From positions 97,759,375 through 97,823,374 of the forward strand of contig CM054179.1 of NCBI GenBank assembly GCA_028829895.1: a stretch of DNA of 64,000 nt. Direction: 5' to 3'. Shown one piece after another: positions 62,201-64,000 of the stretch. A program made the position numbers and the translations under genes. Numbering within the stretch: position 1 is the first letter of the stretch; each line of letters begins with the position of its first letter. Under the pieces are notes generated by a model. The model was not told the DNA's origin. It did not search any database and was given only the letters and a program-made list of their open reading frames with translations. The DNA comes from Sinotaia quadrata. Taxonomy: Eukaryota > Mollusca > Gastropoda > Architaenioglossa > Viviparidae.

Positions 62201-63787
62201 AATCAAAGCAGCATCTGTTCATAAGTTTATATTTTTTCTTCCGATACGCGAATATGGGTGTATCAAAGTATATTTATGCATATGTGTGAATGTGTCTAAT
62301 ATCCACAAGTGAAAAGACATTAAAATTAAATAAATCAACTAACTAGTTATTGGCAATGCAGTTCATAACAAGCAAAGAAATTGACTGAACAGGATTTACA
62401 GGGCTGATATAGGTACACAAATGGATAGTTCATGTTATGACATATGGTGAGCATTATTCAACTTATTCAGTTATTGCTAAATACATGCACATAATTATGC
62501 AAAATATAATTTATGACTTTATTTAGGTTAGAATGATCATGCTGTCAGTTATAGAAATTAGAAACACTGTATTATAATAATAACTGTTTCGTTTGACCTA
62601 TTTTTCTCTTCAACAAGTGAGCATTATTTGCGAATGTATTGCAAAAAGCTATATTTTTCATATGTTATATTTATTATTTCTAAATCTATTAAACAAGATT
62701 GTCTAAAACTTCACCCTGGAAATGTCTATACTCCAAAGAGCAAGTATACCAAATCTGGATGATGTATATGAAGTAGTTTTTGTTTTACAAGACTCTAAAA
62801 GAGACATTCTGTTTTTAACCACTTGCCGTTTGAAATTTTGAACAAAATGCTATTTTGAGAAGACTGTATTTCATTTTCTATGCATCTGTGATCCTTAAAA
62901 AAAAATCAGCAGTATAATTGTGTTACAGAGAGTTGACATAGCAAAGATGAACTGTGTATGTTTCATAGTTTTTGTTTTGTGGTCATTTCAAAAGGGGGTT
63001 TCGTGAAATCTGAGTTTTTCTGCAATTTACATCAAACTTTGAACTGTCATAACTTTTTTTCTATTAAAGCTAGAGCTCCAAAATTTTGTATGCAAACTTA
63101 CTTTGAGGTACATAACATAACCTGCAAATATCAGCTTATTTGGCCAGACTTCAAAATTTGAGTGGTCTTACCTAATAGAAGACACAGTATGAAATCAATT
63201 GTAAACTATAGCCTATTTCAATAGTATATAAGCAGCAATTAATATAAAAAATGAATATACATATGCATAATTGTACTACTTGACCGTATCTCTCAACACC
63301 ACACACACACACACACACACAATTCAGATCCTCTACCATACCCTCTTTGTATGTATGGACCTTAATGCGCTGCAAACTAATGAAGTTATAAATGAAACCT
63401 TACACTGAGTTTCAAATAGTCCTTGAGTATCATATACACCAGCTATTAAAGATGTATACATAATACGAAACAGTATAGTGATATCTTTGTAGAAATGCTC
63501 AATATGCACATAAAAATTATATTTACAAATACTATTTCAGTATTTGTAAAAACTCTAAAGAGGACGTGTTCCACTTATAGTTTATAAAACTATTAAGCGT
63601 CCACTTACCAAGGGTCAAATTCATGAATGATACTTTCAAAGCGAATGACAGCGAACAATCTGGAACTGAAGCCTGCAAGCCATGTCAGTGAGAGAATTAT
63701 GAACGTCAGCAGGCTTTTCCAGCCTCCAGGATTCCACATGGCTGATCGTATGTCTGCTTTCCCCACGATGCCACCGGTGTCAGCCAT
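19582..63787 (-). CDS. STT3B: STT3B-type oligosaccharyltransferase catalytic subunit (16 coding exons)
   Basis: STT3 transfers the preassembled glycan from dolichyl diphosphate to asparagine of N-X-S/T sequons in the ER lumen, as the catalytic subunit of the multi-subunit OST complex; in animals the B form works largely after translation with a MAGT1/TUSC3-type partner. The 16 exons add up to 2340 nt, 779 residues, close to the roughly 826 of human STT3B, the difference being mainly a shorter N-terminus. All family hallmarks are present: HEFDPW with D58 (first DXD-like metal site), SYDNEG with D176/E178, SVSEHQP at 357-363, WWDYG at 556-560 and the D-I-N-K-x-x-x-M helix motif at 623-630. Sequons lie around N568, N575, N579 and N593. 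FDPW (not FDPY), the basic lysine-rich linker and the basic C-terminal tail identify STT3B rather than STT3A. No frameshift or internal stop was found. Confidence 0.97.
19832..20220. repeat. host tandem duplication split by the MITE
   Basis: A host unit of roughly 80-90 bp (CCCACCAAGGAAACAAATGC, then CTTTATACACAGC, then TTATTAATCACACATCC) occurs twice. The first copy is interrupted by the hAT MITE after CTTTATAC; the second, at about 20135-20215, is intact. Confidence 0.9.
19878..20097. mobile_element. 220-bp non-autonomous hAT element (MITE)
   Basis: Perfect 15-bp terminal inverted repeats CAGGGGTGCACAAAC / GTTTGTGCACCCCTG, flanked by an exact 8-bp target duplication CTTTATAC (19870-19877 and 20098-20105). 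CAGGGG termini and 8-bp duplications are classic for the hAT superfamily (Charlie-like). It is inserted in the last STT3B intron and carries G+C-rich subterminal GCGGCCCG blocks. Confidence 0.95.
22445..22595. repeat. perfect 71-bp inverted repeat with 9-nt spacer
   Basis: The arms 22445-22515 and 22525-22595 are exact reverse complements, separated by nine bases. It would form a very stable hairpin in DNA or in the STT3B pre-mRNA. It lies about 200 bp beyond the exon 15 donor. No TIR-type ends or target duplication were identified. Confidence 0.97.
22792..22998 (-). CDS. STT3B: STT3B exon 15 (residues 682-750)
   Basis: 207 nt encoding [39 protein letters not shown] and a proline- and lysine-rich start of the tail. 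It has no ATG of its own and is easily missed. Acceptor ACTTTAG, donor GTAATG. The intron after it (19672-22791) contains a perfect hairpin, a hAT MITE and a tandem duplication. Confidence 0.96.
24386..24435. other. short hairpin between two GGGATTAATT copies
   Basis: GGGATTAATT occurs at 24386 and 24426; between them TCGTGC and GCACGA can pair around an eight-base loop. The role is unknown. Confidence 0.5.
25040..25410. repeat. direct duplication of about 185 bp, diverged
   Basis: Blocks CCTGGTTAAAGCAGC, CCTATGAATA, GAATTA.ACCAAATT and ACTCCA occur twice in the same order, spaced about 185 bp, with many substitutions. Confidence 0.75.
26991..27414. repeat. 71-bp tandem repeat, six copies
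   Basis: The unit begins TTCTGGAAGCATAAGAAAAT at 26991, 27062, 27133, 27203, 27273 and 27344. Copies differ by scattered substitutions and one-base indels. Confidence 0.97.
28293..31468. mobile_element. 3.2-kb element with inverted termini of about 290 bp
   Basis: The segment 28293-28590 is the reverse complement of 31168-31468 at roughly three quarters identity; shared blocks include AATAATCTCAAAAGTGAAAA, GGCGATTTTTGGCTTAG and AATCCTGAAAGAGAAGACAT. The interior of about 2.6 kb has no open frame that I recognise, so it would be non-autonomous. Inside it, 29165-29310 and 29890-30040 are a diverged direct repeat. I could not define exact ends or a target duplication. Confidence 0.7.
31673..31786 (-). 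CDS. STT3B: STT3B exon 14 (residues 644-681)
   Basis: 114 nt encoding [32 protein letters not shown]. Acceptor TTTTTTCAG, donor GTAATT. The 8.7-kb intron that follows (22999-31672) holds the 3.2-kb long-inverted-terminus element (28293-31468), a six-copy 71-bp repeat (26991-27414), a duplication of about 185 bp (25040-25410) and otherwise AT-rich DNA. Confidence 0.97.
32027..32141. mobile_element. 115-bp fold-back element
   Basis: Inverted arms start TTGATGACATCAAGCC and share CTTAACCAAACGAGTGA; they span 32027-32074 and about 32099-32141 with small mismatches and a loop of about 25 nt. No target duplication was identified. It sits in STT3B intron 13. Confidence 0.65.
33145..33312. repeat. 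56-bp tandem repeat, three copies
   Basis: The unit contains TATGATTTTCTTTTTCTTTT and ACACAATTACACCAATATCA, repeating at 33145, 33201 and 33257. Confidence 0.95.
33575..33748 (-). CDS. STT3B: STT3B exon 13 (residues 586-643)
   Basis: 174 nt of 58 whole codons: [29 protein letters not shown] and [21 protein letters not shown]623, K626 and M630 fit the DK-type motif that helps recognise the sequon hydroxyl residue; N593-E-S is a sequon shared with human STT3B. Acceptor TTGTCAG, donor GTATGA. Its following intron (31787-33574) has a fold-back element (32027-32141) and three 56-bp repeats (33145-33312). Confidence 0.97.
33895..34550. mobile_element. partial copy of the long-inverted-terminus family
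   Basis: 33895-34010 matches 29608-29720 (CATGGAATAATTACAACTA, then ATCAT.GGA.GAAAAATG.CATTTTGAG), and 34223-34550 matches the right terminus 31168-31468 in the same orientation. It looks like an internally deleted or truncated relative lacking the left terminus. Confidence 0.65.
34903..35074 (-). CDS. STT3B: STT3B exon 12 (residues 528-585, WWDYG motif)
   Basis: 172 nt encoding [30 protein letters not shown] and [16 protein letters not shown] (556-560) forms the sequon-binding pocket in the luminal C-terminal domain. The stretch is also rich in sequons (N568-R-T, N575-N-T, N579-N-S), as in other STT3 proteins. Acceptor TCTTTAG, donor GTAAGT. The next intron (33749-34902) contains a partial copy of the long-inverted-terminus family. 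Confidence 0.97.
37868..38055 (-). CDS. STT3B: STT3B exon 11 (residues 466-528)
   Basis: 188 nt starting with a lysine-rich stretch ([18 protein letters not shown]), then the final membrane segment and [20 protein letters not shown], the entry to the luminal domain. Acceptor TAACAG. I chose the GTGGGT donor because it leaves two bases that are completed by exon 12. The intron after it (35075-37867) is AT-rich without recognised elements. Confidence 0.94.
38398..38600 (-). CDS. STT3B: STT3B exon 10 (residues 398-465)
   Basis: 203 nt encoding the last membrane helices up to the conserved arginine in [15 protein letters not shown] (R414), then an acidic-basic linker ([10 protein letters not shown]...DRLYDK). 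Acceptor CTTTCAG. The donor is GTACAA, the weakest of the gene, but its phase is exactly that needed by exon 11. The next intron (38056-38397) shows nothing. Confidence 0.94.
40583..40786 (-). CDS. STT3B: STT3B exon 9 (residues 330-398, SVSEHQP motif)
   Basis: 204 nt encoding [20 protein letters not shown] and then [12 protein letters not shown]. The E360 of SVSEHQP lies in the large external loop that contacts the acceptor and lipid-linked donor in solved OST structures. Acceptor GTTGCAG, donor GTAAGT. The following intron (38601-40582) has no feature beyond an AT run near 38640-38660. Confidence 0.97.
40840..41290. repeat. degenerate tandem repeat of about 60 bp with CA microsatellite
   Basis: About seven loose copies built on AAAGGCTTGATTCATATTTA and CAAGTATATAAACACT. 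A pure CA run occupies about 41178-41231. Confidence 0.8.
43047..43193 (-). CDS. STT3B: STT3B exon 8 (residues 281-330)
   Basis: 147 nt encoding [14 protein letters not shown] followed by two hydrophobic stretches ending VVVLTWAG. Acceptor TTCTAG, donor GTAAGA. The intron after it (40787-43046) has degenerate repeats of about 60 bp at 40840-41290 with a CA microsatellite; the remainder is plain AT-rich sequence. Confidence 0.95.
43845..44400. repeat. 550-bp purine-rich (GA) tract
   Basis: The plus strand is almost all G and A with irregular AGAGA/GAAAG motifs. The STT3B pre-mRNA would therefore carry a long pyrimidine tract within intron 7. The open frames on either strand here are composition artefacts. 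Confidence 0.92.
44989..45087 (-). CDS. STT3B: STT3B exon 7 (residues 248-281)
   Basis: 99 nt encoding [29 protein letters not shown] pieces typical of the family. Acceptor TTTCAG, donor GTGAGT. The next intron (43194-44988) holds a 550-bp purine-rich tract. Confidence 0.96.
45430..45725. repeat. degenerate tandem repeat around TTCCAGTAAGAGACAA
   Basis: Five or six loosely conserved blocks combine TTCCAGTAAGA, CAACAAA..CATTTTGCA and TTTGAAGATATATTA. Confidence 0.8.
46138..46308. repeat. 41-bp tandem repeat, four copies
   Basis: The unit starts AACTCCCTCAGTCAACTATA at 46141, 46182, 46223 and 46264; a fifth breaks off at 46305. Confidence 0.96.
46407..46506 (-). CDS. STT3B: STT3B exon 6 (residues 215-248)
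   Basis: 100 nt encoding [19 protein letters not shown]...SKRIYT. Acceptor CACAAAG, donor GTGAGC. The intron that follows (45088-46406) contains a 41-bp tandem repeat (46138-46308) and a degenerate repeat built on TTAGTTCCAGTAAGAGACAA (about 45430-45725). Confidence 0.96.
46951..47016 (-). CDS. STT3B: STT3B exon 5 (residues 193-214)
   Basis: A 66-nt exon of 22 whole codons encoding [13 protein letters not shown]...SYFYM. Acceptor TTCACAG, donor GTAAGT. It is too small to appear as a stand-alone frame but is required for the continuous protein. The next intron (46507-46950) is featureless. Confidence 0.95.
47836..47924 (-). CDS. STT3B: STT3B exon 4 (residues 163-192)
   Basis: 89 nt, acceptor AAAATCAG, donor GTAAGT. 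It encodes [20 protein letters not shown], where D176 and E178 match the second metal-binding DXD-like pair of the family. The following intron (47017-47835) shows nothing notable. Confidence 0.96.
49887..50085 (-). CDS. STT3B: STT3B exon 3 (residues 97-163)
   Basis: 199 nt, acceptor TTTAAG, donor GTTAGT. It encodes [17 protein letters not shown] and [12 protein letters not shown], covering membrane segments 2-4. The intron after it (47925-49886) is AT-rich with a short GA/GT run near 49106-49140; nothing else was recognised. Confidence 0.96.
51995..52728 (+). mobile_element. 734-bp hAT element with decayed transposase end
   Basis: Perfect 16-bp inverted termini CAGGGGTCTCAAACTC / GAGTTTGAGACCCCTG, with an exact 8-bp target duplication TCTTACAC (51987-51994 and 52729-52736). 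Like the MITE at 19878 it has GCGGCCCG subterminal blocks. It is inserted in STT3B intron 2 and contains the C-terminal relic of a hAT transposase. Confidence 0.95.
52277..52660 (+). pseudogene. hAT transposase C-terminal relic
   Basis: On the plus strand, fragments such as [18 protein letters not shown]-stop-LFSTMN and [13 protein letters not shown] match the C-terminal dimerisation region of hAT transposases, as also kept in domesticated animal genes of the GTF2IRD2/FAM200/ZBED type. There is at least one frameshift between the first and second fragments and an in-frame TAG at 52495-52497. The N-terminal and DDE portions are absent, so it is not functional. Confidence 0.85.
53917..54025 (-). 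CDS. STT3B: STT3B exon 2 (residues 60-96)
   Basis: 109 nt, acceptor CTAACAG, donor GTAAGT. It encodes FNYRATHH...[18 protein letters not shown], the very conserved first luminal loop. The next intron (50086-53916) carries the hAT element at 51995-52728; no other structure stands out in it. Confidence 0.96.
54064..54110. repeat. (TA)n-rich microsatellite
   Basis: Near-pure TATATA sequence 40 bp beyond the acceptor of STT3B exon 2. Confidence 0.95.
57721..57870 (-). pseudogene. exon-like coding relic, possibly aminotransferase-type C-terminus
   Basis: A minus-strand frame of about 49 codons, closed by TGA at 57721, reads [18 protein letters not shown] followed by [16 protein letters not shown]. 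It looks protein-like, and YFRMTLS resembles the C-terminal strand of some PLP-dependent aminotransferases (compare YHFRMTIL in alanine aminotransferase). It has no start codon and no clear partner exons. It could be a decayed retrocopy, a nested exon or chance. Confidence 0.25.
57881..58047. repeat. 84-bp direct duplication
   Basis: TATATTAACTTTATTAAT and CATACCAAGTTCCATTTCTT followed by a CA/C-rich block occur at 57881 and again at 57965 with few changes. Confidence 0.92.
60435..63174. mobile_element. 2.74-kb DNA transposon with 15-bp TIRs and 7-bp target duplication
   Basis: The ends TAGGTAAGACCACTC (60435-60449) and GAGTGGTCTTACCTA (63160-63174) are perfect reverse complements, immediately flanked by ATAGAAG on both sides (60428-60434 and 63175-63181). 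Similarity stops abruptly after 15 bp. The interior has no open frame over 75 codons and no recognisable transposase, so the element is non-autonomous. The superfamily is not assigned: a 7-bp duplication and TAGG ends do not fit hAT (8 bp) well. It is inserted in STT3B intron 1. Confidence 0.9.
61881..62187. repeat. direct duplication of about 130 bp inside the 60435-63174 element
   Basis: CTGCAAATAGTAACAACTAT followed by ACAATGTAAAAGTATTTTAT and GCTAGCTTTGAACTGTTTTT occurs at 61881 and again at 62057 with small indels. Confidence 0.92.
63298..63321. repeat. (CA)n microsatellite
   Basis: A pure run of CA dinucleotides in STT3B intron 1, between the mobile element and exon 1. Confidence 0.95.
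63609..63787 (-). CDS. STT3B: STT3B exon 1 (start codon, residues 1-60)
   Basis: The ATG at 63787 has A at -3 and G at +4. The exon encodes a short cytosolic N-terminus, the first membrane segment and the [10 protein letters not shown] loop carrying the catalytic-site aspartate D58. It ends after two bases of the W60 codon at a GTAAGT donor. The following 9.6-kb intron (54026-63608) holds the 60435-63174 mobile element, a CA run near 63298-63321, GT runs near 55015 and 55956, an 84-bp duplication and a weak coding relic at 57721-57870; the rest is AT-rich with nothing recognised. Confidence 0.96.
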
Positions 63788-64000
63788 CTTGCTTGCGTCT
63801 GTTTCCGCCTCGATTCAGTGTAGCAATATAGACCAATCAAAACACTGCAAGTGTTGGTATCTTGTGCGTGTTGTTTATTTACACCCATCATGCGGTGAAG
63901 TTACCCAGCGGATTTAATACAACTGCAGTAGTTTCTGATTGAAATTTGAGGCAATGCCAGTCATATGAACAGTATAAACTTTAGAGAATGGCAGGTGTGT
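63788..64000 (-). promoter_or_regulatory. putative STT3B 5' region with CCAAT box
   Basis: The sequence directly upstream of the STT3B ATG contains CCAATCA at about 63833 (an ATTGG box in gene sense), some 50 bp before the start codon, and no TATA box. The start context GCAAGATGGC also resembles a YY1-type core overlapping the ATG, as seen at many animal housekeeping genes. The transcription start cannot be fixed. Confidence 0.4.

Overview
This window is a piece of animal nuclear genome: AT-rich (roughly one third G+C by eye), with intron-split genes, many mini- and microsatellites and several DNA-transposon relics. The protein similarities and the repeat style suggest an invertebrate, plausibly a mollusc. 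The species cannot be fixed from the sequence, so treat that as inference.

Two protein-coding genes can be supported, both on the minus strand. The large one is an STT3B-type catalytic subunit of the oligosaccharyltransferase (ATG at 63787, stop at 19582). I resolved 16 coding exons that join in one uninterrupted frame of 2340 nt (779 residues), all with GT-AG introns. It spans 44 kb, so more than 94% of the locus is intron. About 14.5 kb downstream of its stop, in the same orientation, lies the 5' half of a second gene: an SLC49A4 (DIRC2)-like major-facilitator transporter (ATG at 5067, exons at 4722-5067, 2552-2642 and 1149-1312, about 200 residues). The remainder of that gene runs off the left edge.

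Layout. 1-5067: SLC49A4-like 5' exons with introns filled by tandem repeats (43-, 42-, 24- and 62-bp units, GATA, CA/CG, GAT/GGT). A 27-bp repeat with an open upstream frame sits just before its start codon. 5068-19581: intergenic, with no convincing gene; it holds tandem repeats and two diverged copies of a dispersed repeat, one with a TATA-like box and an AATAAA. 19582-63787: STT3B-like gene. Its introns carry two hAT elements with perfect terminal inverted repeats and 8-bp target duplications, a 2.74-kb element with 15-bp inverted termini and a 7-bp target duplication, a long-inverted-terminus family (one full copy, one partial), a perfect 71-bp-arm hairpin and a small fold-back element. 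63788-64000: putative STT3B promoter with a CCAAT box.

The two genes have unrelated jobs. STT3B adds N-glycans in the ER lumen, while SLC49A4 is a late endosome/lysosome transporter; nothing in the sequence shows co-regulation. No CRISPR array, operon, rRNA or tRNA gene was seen. The most notable unexplained signals are the 60435-63174 element, the perfect hairpin at 22445-22595, and the hAT insertion at 19878-20097 whose empty site survives in the neighbouring tandem copy.
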